From assembly GCF_000243155.2 (NCBI RefSeq), contig NC_018017.1, forward strand, positions 3,286,001 to 3,350,000: a DNA stretch of 64,000 bases. Direction: 5' to 3'. The notes beneath the pieces are model-generated. The model was not told where the DNA came from. It worked only from the letters and a program-made list of their open reading frames with translations, and made no database searches. Numbering within the stretch: position 1 is the stretch's first letter; every line of letters starts with the position of its first letter. This stretch comes from Desulfitobacterium dehalogenans ATCC 51507. GTDB taxonomy: Bacteria; Bacillota; Desulfitobacteriia; Desulfitobacteriales; Desulfitobacteriaceae. This document shows, in pieces, positions 1 through 8,700 of the stretch. The position numbers were made by a program, and so were the translations under genes.

Positions 1-327
1 ATATTCCAGGTTTACAGGTTTCAAGGAATCATAAACCGGAGGAGCTTGGCCTTGAGCCTCTAATTCCTCATGTTCTTCGATAAAGCGGCGAAGATGGGCT
101 AAAGCCTGACGGCGCTGTAAAGGGCTCCAGTCCTTATAGTGGTTGGTAATATCCTTAAGTACATTAAAATCTCCGTCCTTCTCCAATTGCTCCAAGCGAC
201 TGAGAATCCCTTTTAAAAAGAGATGAAATCCACCGATGACTCCCGTATTGCAGCAGCCTTGTTTTTCTTCTGCGGCAATCGCTCGTTGGAGATGATTCAG
301 GACTATTTTTCCTTGGTTTCCGATCAT
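1..327 (-). CDS. recG: ATP-dependent DNA helicase RecG, N-terminal part (cut by window edge)
   Basis: The first 109 codons of a minus-strand gene that runs off the left edge. Its ATG overlaps the sdaAA stop in an ATGA arrangement, so the two genes are probably translationally coupled. The visible part is helical and charged and shows no helicase motif. It resembles the N-terminal extension that precedes the wedge domain in clostridial RecG. The call rests mainly on synteny: fakA-sdaAB-sdaAA-recG is a common Firmicute order. RecG remodels stalled replication forks and branched DNA in the cytoplasm. The assignment is an inference because the diagnostic helicase core is outside the window. Confidence 0.72.
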   Translation of the reverse strand, partial: MIGNQGKIVLNHLQRAIAAEEKQGCCNTGVIGGFHLFLKGILSRLEQLEKDGDFNVLKDITNHYKDWSPLQRRQALAHLRRFIEEHEELEAQGQAPPVYDSLKPVNLEY

Positions 328-1187
328 AAGAATTCCGCCTGAATTCTTTGCCCGGTTGGGGTGATGGCTAATCCTCCCTGAGCCGTTTCCCGGAGAGAAC
401 AGGGCATACTTTTACCGATTTCGTTCATGGCATCAATGACTTCGTCTAAAGGAATCGCACTTTCTATTCCAGCCAAAGCCATCTCCGCTGCGGTAAGAGC
501 CACTGTGGCTGCGGTAGCATTGCGTTTGACACAGGGGACTTCCACAAGACCGGCTACAGGGTCACAAACCAGACCTAGGAAGGATTTGATAGCTATGGCT
601 GCAGCGTGGACACAAGCTTTGGGGCTCCCCCCTGCCAATTCTGCTGCTGCCGCTGCGGCCATTCCCGCAGCGGAGCCGATCTCGGCCTGGCACCCACCTT
701 CCGCTCCTGAGACATTGGCCCGGTCGGCAATGATCATGCCGATTCCGGCAGCACAAAAAAGGGCCGTCACCACTTCTTCCTCGGAAGATCCAAGGGCTTC
801 CTCAGCAGTTAGAAGTACTGCCGGAAGTACACCACAGGACCCGGCCGTAGGAGATGCCACGATTTTACCCATACTGGCATTGACCTCCACCACCGCTAAG
901 GCTCTGGCGATAGCTCCATTGACTCGCTCTCCGATTAAGCTCTTTCCTGATCGACGTAGAGTTTCTACTTTAAGGGCTTCCCCGCCCACCAATCCTGATA
1001 AGGACTTTCTTTCTCCCGTCAGTCCGCTTTGAACAGCTTCCCTCATAACCTGAAGATTGACGGCCATTCTTTTTCTTAACTCATCCTGACTTTTCTCTGC
1101 CTCTTCAGCTTGCTCCTTCAAGACGATTTCGCCAAGCGTCTTCCCTTCTTCTTCAGCCAGGGCTAGATAATCCATGGTGGAACGCAT
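324..1187 (-). CDS. sdaAA: L-serine dehydratase, iron-sulfur-dependent, alpha subunit
   Basis: 287 residues, the normal length for the alpha chain of the two-subunit Firmicute L-serine deaminase, which converts L-serine to pyruvate and ammonia using a 4Fe-4S cluster. Family segments are visible: SCGVLPAVL near residue 117, GGCQAEIGSAAGMAAA near 163, and CDPVAGLVEVPC near 209, which supply the conserved cysteines. The N-terminal 70 residues are a helical lead-in. The gene follows sdaAB by about 70 bases and overlaps recG by 4 bases. The beta subunit next door completes the enzyme. Cytoplasmic and oxygen-sensitive. Confidence 0.95.
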   Translation of the reverse strand: MRSTMDYLALAEEEGKTLGEIVLKEQAEEAEKSQDELRKRMAVNLQVMREAVQSGLTGERKSLSGLVGGEALKVETLRRSGKSLIGERVNGAIARALAVVEVNASMGKIVASPTAGSCGVLPAVLLTAEEALGSSEEEVVTALFCAAGIGMIIADRANVSGAEGGCQAEIGSAAGMAAAAAAELAGGSPKACVHAAAIAIKSFLGLVCDPVAGLVEVPCVKRNATAATVALTAAEMALAGIESAIPLDEVIDAMNEIGKSMPCSLRETAQGGLAITPTGQRIQAEFL

Positions 1188-1257
1188 GAACTTCCCTCCT
1201 AATACACCCTTCGGTAGTTAGTTATTTGTATAAAAACAAGGATTGATCTGAATACCA

Positions 1258-1929
1258 TTATTCCAGGGGTTCTATAGCCATGGCCTGGTTCACAGCCGGA
1301 AGCTTCTTGATCAGAGCCAAGGCTGCCGGATCGATGGCTTGATCCGTCTCAATAATCATCAGAGCGTGAGCCCCTTTTTTCTCCCTGGAAACTCGCATTT
1401 GGGCGATATTGATCTGAGTTGAGGCGATCAAGGAAGTGACCTGGGCTACCACACCGGGCAGATCCTTTTGCAGAACCACTAAGGTATGATAATCCCCCAT
1501 GATCTCTACCTTAAATTGATCAATTCCGCCAATGATTATCCGGCCGCCGCCTATGGAGGAACCCACGACTTCCACCTCTTGTCCCGCCTTGGCTTTTAAC
1601 CTGATCTTGACAGTATTGGGATGCACATCTCCCAAGTCTCCCGTATTAAAACTAACGGCGATTCCCTGCTCTTTAGCAATCTCTAAGGCTTGGGGGATCC
1701 TTTCGTCGTCCGTATGCATTCCTAAAAGTCCGGCAGCCAAAGCGAGATTTGTCCCGTGCCCCTTGCCGGTCTCCGCAAAGGAGCCATGAAGGGTTAACAC
1801 AGCTTCAATGATCTGACCGCCGCATATCTTTCTGGCCATGGCCCCCAGCCGTACCGCTCCTGCAGTATGTGAGCTGGAGGGACCGACCATAACCGGGCCG
1901 ATCAAATCAAAAACGGTACTCCGTCCCAT
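1258..1929 (-). CDS. sdaAB: L-serine dehydratase, iron-sulfur-dependent, beta subunit
   Basis: 223 residues. The N-terminal half carries the serine dehydratase beta signature GPSSSHTAGAVRLG at residues 16-29. The C-terminal 75 residues form an ACT domain (HTLVVLQKDLPGVVAQVTSL), a typical amino-acid-binding regulatory fold. It pairs with SdaAA just downstream to deaminate L-serine to pyruvate. It lies downstream of asp23-fakA, but a terminator-like hairpin separates it from fakA, so it may also have its own start of transcription. Confidence 0.95.
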   Translation of the reverse strand: MGRSTVFDLIGPVMVGPSSSHTAGAVRLGAMARKICGGQIIEAVLTLHGSFAETGKGHGTNLALAAGLLGMHTDDERIPQALEIAKEQGIAVSFNTGDLGDVHPNTVKIRLKAKAGQEVEVVGSSIGGGRIIIGGIDQFKVEIMGDYHTLVVLQKDLPGVVAQVTSLIASTQINIAQMRVSREKKGAHALMIIETDQAIDPAALALIKKLPAVNQAMAIEPLE

Positions 1930-1967
1930 AGCAATCTCTCCCTACTCATCGTCTTGGTCTTCATTGT

Positions 1968-1996
1968 AAAAACCCCTCCGGATGGCTCCGGAGGGT
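1968..1996 (-). terminator. Intrinsic terminator after fakA
   Basis: A 9-bp perfect stem, CCCTCCGGA / TCCGGAGGG (1974-1982 with 1987-1995), with a 4-base loop. Read on the minus strand it is followed by a run of five T (1968-1972). It sits between the fakA stop and the sdaAB start, so it would end or attenuate the asp23-fakA transcript. Confidence 0.75.
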
Positions 1997-2011
1997 ATTG
2001 TTCATTGCCTA

Positions 2012-3694
2012 TTATTCTACCCCGAAAATATAATAATACAGGGGTTGATGGCCGGGATAAAGCTCCAGCTCGATATGGGGAGCTTCAGCTTCAATCCATG
2101 CTCTAAGCTCTTCAGCTTGTTCTTCGGAAACGTCTTCACCGTAGAAAACCGTAAGCAAATCATGTTCTTTCCAATTCATTTTGCTCAAGGTCTCTTGGGC
2201 GACCTGAAGGCGTTCTTTTCCCGTAACTTGGATAATATCTTCAACCAGGCCCAGGATATCCCCTGCTTTGATCTCTAAGTCACCAAACTGAGAATCCCGG
2301 ACAGCATAAGTGACTTCTCCTGATTTGATCAGGGACAGCCCCTCTTCCATATTCCTGGCATTCTCATCAGCCTCACCATAAGGATTATAATTGACTAAGG
2401 CGGAAATACCCTGAGGGATGGATTTGGTCGGGATAATAAACACATTGCGATCTGTAACAATATCTTGAACTTGGCGGGCAGCCATCACGATATTGCCGTT
2501 GTTAGGCAAAATATAAACATTTTTAGCGGGAACCTTGCGAACCGCTTCCACTAAATTCTCCGTGCTGGGATTCATAGTTTGGCCGCCAAAAATGACTTCA
2601 TCCACACCTAAGCTTTTAAAGACCTCTGCAATCCCTTCACCCATGGCTACCGCCACGATACCGTGCTCTTTCTCTTCCCTGGAGCCAGGTTCTTGCTCTT
2701 GACCGGTTCTTTCCAGGTTTTCCTCCGGAATTTCTTCCATCTTTTGAGCATGGGCCATCGCTTCATTTTGGGCTAACATATTATGAATCGCTACCTCATG
2801 AAGGGATCCCCATCGGATGGCATAATCCAAAATCTGTCCAGGATTCTTGACATGAACGTGAATCTTTACCACTTCTTCTGTGCCTACAACCAAAAGGGAA
2901 TCTCCACGCGCCATTAAGTCTTCACGAATTTTTTCAACTTGGAGGTTCTTGCCTTTAACTAAGAATTCCGTACAATATGGGAACTCCAGATCCTCTACTG
3001 CAGTAATTCCCCGCATCATTTGGGGTTCAGCTTGTGGAGCGGAGCGAACTTCCTCCTCTTCAATCTCCTGGCCTTCCAGTGCTGCAATCCAACCACTCAA
3101 TATAATGAGAAACCCTTGCCCTCCAGCGTCCACCACCCCGGCTTGCTTCAAGGTGGGAAGCATATCCGGTGTTTTCTCCAGGGTAAGCTGTCCGCGCATA
3201 TAGGCATCCTTCAGAACCTTCAAAGGATCTGAGCCTTGTTTGGCGCTGCTTTGTGCCCCTTTCGCCACTTCCCGGGCTACCGTCAGAATAGTTCCCTCAA
3301 CAGGTTTCATTACGGCTTTATAGGCAGTGTCTACACCCATCTGTAATGCCTGGGCGATTTGCTGCCCGCCGGCTTGTTTATGCCCCTCAAGACCTTTAGC
3401 AATACCCCGCAGAAGCTGGGATAAAATAACCCCGGAGTTCCCACGAGCGCCCATCAGGGAACCCATAGAGACTGCAGCAGCGACTTCAGCTATGGTCGCC
3501 CCCGAAGTCTTATCGGCATCCTTCACAGCCGATTGAATCGTAAAATTCATATTCGTTCCGGTATCACCATCAGGTACGGGGAAAACATTCAATGCATCCA
3601 CATCATGCTTCTTACGTTCCAATGCTCTCGCACCGGAGCGCATCATTTGTTTCCACTGTTGTCCTGTAATCATATTGCCTATATCTCCATTCAA
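2012..3694 (-). CDS. fakA: DAK2-domain fatty acid kinase, catalytic subunit (FakA/YloV family)
   Basis: 560 residues, full family length. The N-terminal DAK2 domain (about residues 10-200) binds ATP and contains the metal-binding DGDTGTNM motif near residue 43. A middle domain and a C-terminal DegV-like FakA domain follow. In characterised Firmicutes FakA phosphorylates fatty acids held by a FakB (DegV) partner, giving acyl-phosphate for phospholipid synthesis. No fakB is present in this window. The gene follows asp23 by about 25 bases, the usual pairing. The ATG at 3694 has a G-rich ribosome binding site (AGGGGG) 10 bases upstream. Confidence 0.93.
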   Translation of the reverse strand: MNGDIGNMITGQQWKQMMRSGARALERKKHDVDALNVFPVPDGDTGTNMNFTIQSAVKDADKTSGATIAEVAAAVSMGSLMGARGNSGVILSQLLRGIAKGLEGHKQAGGQQIAQALQMGVDTAYKAVMKPVEGTILTVAREVAKGAQSSAKQGSDPLKVLKDAYMRGQLTLEKTPDMLPTLKQAGVVDAGGQGFLIILSGWIAALEGQEIEEEEVRSAPQAEPQMMRGITAVEDLEFPYCTEFLVKGKNLQVEKIREDLMARGDSLLVVGTEEVVKIHVHVKNPGQILDYAIRWGSLHEVAIHNMLAQNEAMAHAQKMEEIPEENLERTGQEQEPGSREEKEHGIVAVAMGEGIAEVFKSLGVDEVIFGGQTMNPSTENLVEAVRKVPAKNVYILPNNGNIVMAARQVQDIVTDRNVFIIPTKSIPQGISALVNYNPYGEADENARNMEEGLSLIKSGEVTYAVRDSQFGDLEIKAGDILGLVEDIIQVTGKERLQVAQETLSKMNWKEHDLLTVFYGEDVSEEQAEELRAWIEAEAPHIELELYPGHQPLYYYIFGVE

Positions 3695-3718
3695 AATAAT
3701 CCCCCTACTCTTCAGAAC

Positions 3719-4075
3719 CTATTCCAAGACACGGACACCTTGGACATTGACATTGACTTGCGCTACCTTTAGGCCGGTTAGATTTTCAGTGGTATAGCGA
3801 ACCCTTTCTATAACATTGGCAGCCACCTCAGAAATCTTAACTCCATAACCTACAATAATATACAAATCAATGACGACCTGATTATCATCGATGGATACGA
3901 CAACTCCACGGGCTAAATTTTCGCGGCCCAGGAGCTCGGAGAACTTATCCGAAGATTTTCGGGAAGCCATCCCCACAAGACCATAACATTCGACTGCAGC
4001 AGCGCCGGCTATCGTCGCAATAACCTCTTCAGAGATATCGATTTTCCCCAAATTATTATTAATCTCTTTACCCAT
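3719..4075 (-). CDS. Asp23/Gls24 family envelope stress protein
   Basis: 118 residues when begun at the ATG at 4075, which has a strong AAAGGGAGGTCC ribosome binding site. An upstream in-frame ATG at 4147 lacks one and would add an unlikely 24-residue tail. The Asp23 domain covers nearly the whole protein (ISEEVIATIAGAAAVECYG, then VVIDLYIIVGYG and VNVNVQGVRV). It is equivalent to YloU of Bacillus, next to fakA. Such proteins are abundant, stress- or alkali-responsive and often membrane-associated through partners. Their exact biochemical role is unsettled. Confidence 0.92.
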   Translation of the reverse strand: MGKEINNNLGKIDISEEVIATIAGAAAVECYGLVGMASRKSSDKFSELLGRENLARGVVVSIDDNQVVIDLYIIVGYGVKISEVAANVIERVRYTTENLTGLKVAQVNVNVQGVRVLE

Positions 4076-4354
4076 ATACAAGGACCTCCCTTTATCGGCA
4101 TGTGTCCATATCGTCACTATTTTACCAAGTATTAATGAAATGTTCAAAGAAAATTATGCTAATACGCAATTAATATTATATCTACGGTTTTATTATATTC
4201 AACTTGTACAGTTTTTGGATATATTTCAGGGAAATAAAGCCGGTAAAAAAGATTTAACTATCTTTCAACGAAAAGGTTCGGAAAAACCTTGCCAATCCAG
4301 TAAACATTTGATAGAATACATAGGTATCATTTCCGGTGTAAAGGAGGTAAGAGC

Positions 4355-4546
4355 ATGGCTAATGTATGTGCTATTTGCGGAAAAGGGGTTGCTTCAGGTA
4401 TTCAGGTCAGCCACTCCCATATCCGGACAAAGCGGACTTGGAAACCTAACCTGCAAAGGGTTCACGCCATCGTCAACGGCACTCCGACCCGGATCAGTGT
4501 TTGCACCAGATGCTTACGTTCCGGTAAAGTTCAACGTGCAGTATAA
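4355..4546 (+). CDS. rpmB: Ribosomal protein bL28, zinc-binding (C+) form
   Basis: 63 residues with a strong AAAGGAGGT ribosome binding site before the ATG. It has the L28 pattern (SHSHIRTKRTWKPNLQ) and a full zinc ribbon made of CAIC at residues 5-8 and CTRC near residue 52, so it is the cysteine-containing form. It is part of the large ribosomal subunit. It is transcribed divergently from asp23-fakA, as in other Firmicutes, and is followed by two terminator hairpins. Confidence 0.97.
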   Translation: MANVCAICGKGVASGIQVSHSHIRTKRTWKPNLQRVHAIVNGTPTRISVCTRCLRSGKVQRAV

Positions 4547-4579
4547 TGTCTCAATTCCATCACATATAATGTAAACTTG

Positions 4580-4616
4580 GCTGATATCGTTATAACGGTA
4601 TCAGCTTTAGTTTTTT
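4580..4616 (+). terminator. Intrinsic terminator of rpmB
   Basis: Stem GCTGATATCG / CGGTATCAGC around a TTATAA loop, followed by TTTAG and a run of six T (4611-4616). It lies 34 bases after the rpmB stop. Confidence 0.85.
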
Positions 4617-4617
4617 A

Positions 4618-4650
4618 GAGCCCGAGGAAACTCGAGCTCTTTTCCTTTTA
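4618..4650 (+). terminator. Second terminator-like hairpin after rpmB
   Basis: Stem GAGCCCGAG / CTCGAGCTC with a GAAA loop (4618-4639), followed by TTTTCCTTTT. It lies directly behind the first rpmB terminator and probably acts as a backup. Confidence 0.6.
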
Positions 4651-4684
4651 GCTTGCCCCCAAAAAGATCCTATAAGCTAATTCT

Positions 4685-4982
4685 CCAGGATTTTGCTTTA
4701 CACCGGTCGCTCCATAAGCTGCGCGGACAAAACTAACGCTCAAGCCCTCCGCTGCGTCGGGTGCACCTGCGCCGCTAAGTAATCTCCGTGGCGTGGCGGC
4801 TTGGGCGAAACCCTCACCCGGGTTTCGTGGCTAAATCGGCTCCTCGAAAGCACTGCTTTCGCACTTGTTCTCATAGCCGGTTGGAAACGTCCTGTTTCCA
4901 ACCTTTCTCCGCTGCATGCTTTTCGCGAAGTTTTGTTTCTGCTCGCTTAAATCCGCTCTCTTCTGTAAAGCAAAATCCTTGG
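4685..4982. repeat. Composite palindromic repeat, module 1, copy A
   Basis: A 298-bp segment bounded by inverted repeats: AGGATTTTGCTTTAC at 4687-4701 and its exact reverse complement at 4965-4979. Inside are further inverted segments and a perfect central hairpin, GGTTGGAAAC / GTTTCCAACC with loop GTCCT (about 4879-4903). The same module recurs at 18611-18822 with the same bounds, core hairpin and flanking arms, but copy A carries about 90 more bases in the middle. There is no convincing ribosome binding site or protein, so it is non-coding. Its function is unknown. Confidence 0.85.
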
Positions 4983-5189
4983 GCTGCTTTTCGGGTTTTT
5001 ACGTTCGTGCATGCGGGGCTTTGTAGGGTAAGTTACGCGACGAGCAGCTTTTTCCGTCTTTACCGACGCCGCTTGAGCGGCATGGTCGGCTATTCGCCCG
5101 GGAAGGCCTCCAAAGAGTGACCCAAAGAACCTTAAGTGTAGCTTACATCAAGCCCAAAACAGGGCTGAAAAGAGCCAAAAGACCCTCAA

Positions 5190-5371
5190 GTGTAGCTTTA
5201 CGCACAAAAGCGAACGAATTTAGCGGAGGGGCGTCCGGGTGAACAAGGCTTTCTTAACATAGGCGAGCCACCGGTTTACATGCAGAAAGCAGCGGGGTTT
5301 GGCTCGACTGTTAAGAAAGCGAGTGAACCAGCCCCGGAGCTATGGAGTGAGTGTTGTGCGTAAAGCTACAC
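5190..5371. repeat. Composite palindromic repeat, module 2, copy A (MITE-like)
   Basis: A 182-bp imperfect palindrome with an 18-bp perfect terminal inverted repeat: GTGTAGCTTTACGCACAA at 5190-5207 and its complement at 5354-5371. Inner arms also pair: GGCTTTCTTAAC with GTTAAGAAAGC, and CGAGCCA with TGGCTCG. The sequence could fold into one long cruciform or RNA hairpin. A near-identical module is at 18940-19122. GACCC occurs just outside both ends. A partial left-arm copy (AAGTGTAGCTTAC) lies near 5134. It fills the space between rpmB and hslO, and no gene is visible in it. Confidence 0.88.
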
Positions 5372-5419
5372 GACCCCAGCGGCTTCTTCACTTCACCGAT
5401 GACGCCATCGCATGAAGCT

Positions 5420-6304
5420 CTACTTCACCTGCTCATAAAGCTCACGCAGATCCTCTTCGTTGAAACGGTAATGCTCATTGCAGAAATGGCACACGAGCTC
5501 AGCCTGTTTGTCCTCGAGAAGTTCTTCAAAGCCTTCTTTCCCGATACTGATCAATGTCTCGCTTACCCGTTCTTTGGAGCAGGTGCATTTGTATTGCACC
5601 GGCCTTTTTTCCAGAACACGATAGTCCAGATCTCCTATGAGCTCCCGGACTAATTCTTCCATAGTGGTACTGTCTGCAGCAATTTGACTGATACCTTGAA
5701 TCCGAGCCAGCAGTGCTTCCAGAGCTTGGACACTCTCTTCAGAGGCATTCGGTAATAATTGGAACAGCATTCCGGCAGCTCCAGCCACATGGGAATCCTT
5801 CCCTACCATCACGCCCAGAAGGGCGGCGGATCGTACCTGCTCAGAATTAAGCAGATAATGAACCAAATCATCGGCAATTTCTCCACTGACCAAGGGAACC
5901 ATCCCTGTATAGCTTTCCCCATTGGCCAGGCTGCGGCTTACCACAAATTCTCCGGCACCTACGGCACCGGATACATCCAGTTTCCCTTTAGAGTTTAAAG
6001 GGAGCTCCACCTGAGGTTCCTGAACATAGCCTCGAACCTCTCCTTGAGGGTTGCCTACGGCAACCACCCCTCCCAAAGGGCCATCCCCAAGAAGCCGTAA
6101 GGTAATGGCCTCCTCTGCTTTCATCGAGCTGGCCAGGAGCAAGGATGCTCCCATAAGCCGTCCTAATGCCGCGGTGGCTACAGGTGTTGTGTGATGGCGG
6201 TTAGCCGCCTCTTCCACAGTGTTGGTCATCCCTACGGCAACCCAGCGAACCTCTCCATTTCCCAGGGTGCCCAGCCATAATTCATCTGAATATTTGTTGT
6301 TCAT
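5420..6304 (-). CDS. hslO: Hsp33 redox-regulated molecular chaperone
   Basis: 294 residues when begun at the ATG at 6304, which has GAGGTT about 10 bases upstream. An in-frame ATG at 6322 lacks a ribosome binding site. The N-terminal domain carries the family segment HHTTPVATAALGR. The C-terminal redox switch has all four zinc cysteines, CTC near residue 241 and CHFC near 273. Under oxidative stress the cysteines disulfide-bond and the holdase is activated in the cytoplasm. The gene lies about 100 bases after thiN, and its 3' side is the palindromic repeat copy A. Confidence 0.95.
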   Translation of the reverse strand: MNNKYSDELWLGTLGNGEVRWVAVGMTNTVEEAANRHHTTPVATAALGRLMGASLLLASSMKAEEAITLRLLGDGPLGGVVAVGNPQGEVRGYVQEPQVELPLNSKGKLDVSGAVGAGEFVVSRSLANGESYTGMVPLVSGEIADDLVHYLLNSEQVRSAALLGVMVGKDSHVAGAAGMLFQLLPNASEESVQALEALLARIQGISQIAADSTTMEELVRELIGDLDYRVLEKRPVQYKCTCSKERVSETLISIGKEGFEELLEDKQAELVCHFCNEHYRFNEEDLRELYEQVK

Positions 6305-6401
6305 CTTTTCTATCAACCTCATTCAACACAATTGCTTTATTCGTAAACACAAGTTCTTTGTCCATTGATCACTATGGATGGACCGAATTAAAACCCACGA
6401 A

Positions 6402-7079
6402 TCATCTTATGTTATCAGGGCTCAACATGACGATCAGAGCCGTTCCTTCCGAGACTTCTACTATTGCATCTTCCCCCAAAAAAACATTGCTTATCCCTCG
6501 GGGAGATTCTTGATACAAAATCTCTTGATAAAGAGGATAATAGAGGCCCTCGGTCCGCACGACGGCCTTTTCCGTCACAGGTATAACCGATACTTTTTGC
6601 CCTTTTTTCCCTATCAATTTTCCTTGCCCCTCCAAGAGCCAAAGCTCTTGATCAGGCCCTTTCATGCGAATCCGAAATCCTCTTTTTAAGAAGCCCCGCA
6701 AAAGAAAGAGATTCCCCAACAAATGATCGATTCGCCCTCCAATTGCCCCCAGCAAAAAGATCTCTTTGATCTCCTGGTCTTGCGATCCTGCCTTTTCCTC
6801 CTGCTCAATTAGTTTGGCAGCATACTCCAAAGCCAGCTCCAGGTCTGTCTCATCTTTTTCGGCGGGATAGCTAAGGATAGCAGTTCCCTTTTTACGACAG
6901 ATTTCCATGGTCTCAGGCTCAGTGGAATCGAGATCACCGACCAAAGCATCCGGAATATAGTCCGCTTGGACGATATGATTCCCCCCACCGTCCGCCGCGA
7001 TAAGCCGGTCATAAGAAGCCAGCTCCCGTTTACCCCATTCCTGATCCCATTCTCCATTGGCTACTACGGCAATTCTCAC
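6402..7079 (-). CDS. thiN: Thiamine pyrophosphokinase
   Basis: 225 residues. The catalytic core is visible as AADGGGNH (residues 29-36), DALVGDLDS (45-53) and PAEKDETDLELALEYA (71-86), the ATP- and metal-binding segments of the family. It transfers pyrophosphate from ATP to thiamine to give thiamine diphosphate. It follows rpe by 6 bases in the conserved rsgA-rpe-thiN string. No TPP riboswitch is seen, in line with a salvage enzyme expressed from a housekeeping operon. Confidence 0.93.
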   Translation of the reverse strand: MRIAVVANGEWDQEWGKRELASYDRLIAADGGGNHIVQADYIPDALVGDLDSTEPETMEICRKKGTAILSYPAEKDETDLELALEYAAKLIEQEEKAGSQDQEIKEIFLLGAIGGRIDHLLGNLFLLRGFLKRGFRIRMKGPDQELWLLEGQGKLIGKKGQKVSVIPVTEKAVVRTEGLYYPLYQEILYQESPRGISNVFLGEDAIVEVSEGTALIVMLSPDNIR

Positions 7080-7085
7080 CTTACG

Positions 7086-7751
7086 TCACCCCTTATAACC
7101 TTGGGCGGCTTCCCGGAGCTCTTGAACTGCTCGGGCTGGATCAGGATGGGCAAATACCGCCGCCCCGGCAACCAGGACATTGGCCCCGGCTTTGACCACA
7201 GCAGGAGCCGTGTCAAGATTGATTCCTCCATCTACCTCAATTGCGCAGGAAGATTGCATCTGATCGAGATGCCGATGAAGAATTTCGATCTTGGGAAGAA
7301 CCGCGGGGATAAACTTCTGCCCCCCAAAGCCCGGATTAACGCTCATAATCAAAACCATATCCAATTCATCGAGGATGTACTTAAGCCCATCCAGAGGTGT
7401 AGCCGGATTAATGGAAACCCCTGCGGTAAGACCCAATCCCTTAATCTGTTGGATAGCACGATGGATATGAGGCGTTGCTTCCAAATGTACAGTAATATGA
7501 TCCGCCCCGGCTTTAGCAAATTCCTCAATATAGCGTTCCGGATTCTCAATCATTAAATGAACATCGAAGCGCATCTTAGAATGAGGCCGCAGAGCTTTAA
7601 CCACTAAAGGACCAATCGTAATGTTGGGGACAAAATGCCCATCCATCACATCAATATGTAAGACCTCAGCCCCTGCTTTCTCTACTAAGGCGACTTGATC
7701 CCCTAAACGGGCAAAGTCTGCCGATAAAATGGATGGTGCAATTTTTATCAT
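7086..7751 (-). CDS. rpe: Ribulose-phosphate 3-epimerase
   Basis: 221 residues when begun at the ATG at 7751, preceded by AGGAGATATTAGG. A longer in-frame start at 7775 would overlap rsgA and has no such signal. The TIM barrel markers are clear: [13 protein letters not shown] at the start, [35 protein letters not shown] and EVDGGIN, which provide the metal-binding His and Asp residues. It interconverts ribulose 5-phosphate and xylulose 5-phosphate in the pentose phosphate pathway. It starts one base after the rsgA stop. Confidence 0.96.
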   Translation of the reverse strand: MIKIAPSILSADFARLGDQVALVEKAGAEVLHIDVMDGHFVPNITIGPLVVKALRPHSKMRFDVHLMIENPERYIEEFAKAGADHITVHLEATPHIHRAIQQIKGLGLTAGVSINPATPLDGLKYILDELDMVLIMSVNPGFGGQKFIPAVLPKIEILHRHLDQMQSSCAIEVDGGINLDTAPAVVKAGANVLVAGAAVFAHPDPARAVQELREAAQGYKG

Positions 7752-7752
7752 C

Positions 7753-8646
7753 CTAATATCTCCTCTCAGCTGCAATAACTTCCTCTAAAAACTGACAATA
7801 GTGTTCATAGCGGGATTGTTGAATTTCTCCTGCTTCCATCGCAGCTTTTACTGCGCAATTCGGCTCCTTATGATGCTGGCAATCCGCAAAGCGGCATTCT
7901 CCTGCATCCTGAAACTCCCTGAAATAATCCGTCAGTTCTTCCCGCTTCATATGGGGAAGATAGAGAGAAGAGAACCCAGGGGTATCGGCCAACAGCCCTT
8001 CCCCGCAAACCATAAGTTCCACATGGCGGGTCGTATGACGGCCGCGTTTCAGCTTGCGGCTGACATCCCCGGTTTTTAGTTCCAAGCCGGGGGATAAGGC
8101 ATTCACAAGGCTGGACTTCCCTACACCGGAAGGACCTGCCAGAACGTTCACCTTGCCGTTGATATGCTCTTGCAATTCAGCCAATCCTTCCCCGGTCTTT
8201 GTGGACACCTTGACCAGCTCATATCCCAGCTCCCGATAGAAATCCAACCCATCTGCCGGAAAGGTATTTCCCGCAGTGTTTTTTTCCTCCAGGCTCCCTA
8301 AGTCGATTTTATTTAATATGATAATGGGTTTAATCTGAGATGCTGCAACTTGAACGATGAGCCGATCGAGCAAGTTCAGATCAGGCGTAGGAGACACACA
8401 GGCAAAGACAAGAAAGGCCTGATCCACATTGGCTATGGTCGGCCTAACCAAGGAGTTACGGCGAGTCTCCACTTCTTCAATCGTTCCTTTATTCCCTGTT
8501 CCCGGTAAAATCTTCACCCGGTCTCCCGGCAGAAATTCTTGATTGCGAATGCGAAAGCGACCGCGCAGGGAACATTCCCATACCCGGCCTTCCGCAAACA
8601 CATAATAAAATCCACTGTATCCCTTGAGTAATATTCCAGAAATCAT
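7753..8646 (-). CDS. rsgA: Ribosome small-subunit-dependent GTPase A
   Basis: 297 residues. The order is an N-terminal OB fold (1-70), then a circularly permuted GTPase with NKID (G4) before [10 protein letters not shown] (G1) and DTPGF (G3), then a C-terminal zinc finger, C-X4-C-X-H-X5-C, near 250-262. It helps mature the 30S ribosomal subunit. Its place directly after a PASTA kinase and before rpe is the standard Firmicute arrangement. Confidence 0.96.
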   Translation of the reverse strand: MISGILLKGYSGFYYVFAEGRVWECSLRGRFRIRNQEFLPGDRVKILPGTGNKGTIEEVETRRNSLVRPTIANVDQAFLVFACVSPTPDLNLLDRLIVQVAASQIKPIIILNKIDLGSLEEKNTAGNTFPADGLDFYRELGYELVKVSTKTGEGLAELQEHINGKVNVLAGPSGVGKSSLVNALSPGLELKTGDVSRKLKRGRHTTRHVELMVCGEGLLADTPGFSSLYLPHMKREELTDYFREFQDAGECRFADCQHHKEPNCAVKAAMEAGEIQQSRYEHYCQFLEEVIAAERRY

Positions 8647-8700
8647 GCGTTCATTTTTACCCCTTCTAAAAGAGTCCTGGCACTTTATTTTTTACTACAT

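Noticed and set aside
427-1032. Plus-strand open frame opposite sdaAA
   Set aside because: Ala/Ser/Pro-rich shadow of a strongly conserved enzyme gene, no ribosome binding site.
4788-5120. Open frame of 110 codons through palindromic repeat copy A
   Set aside because: No ribosome binding site, composition dictated by inverted repeats, and not conserved as protein in copy B.
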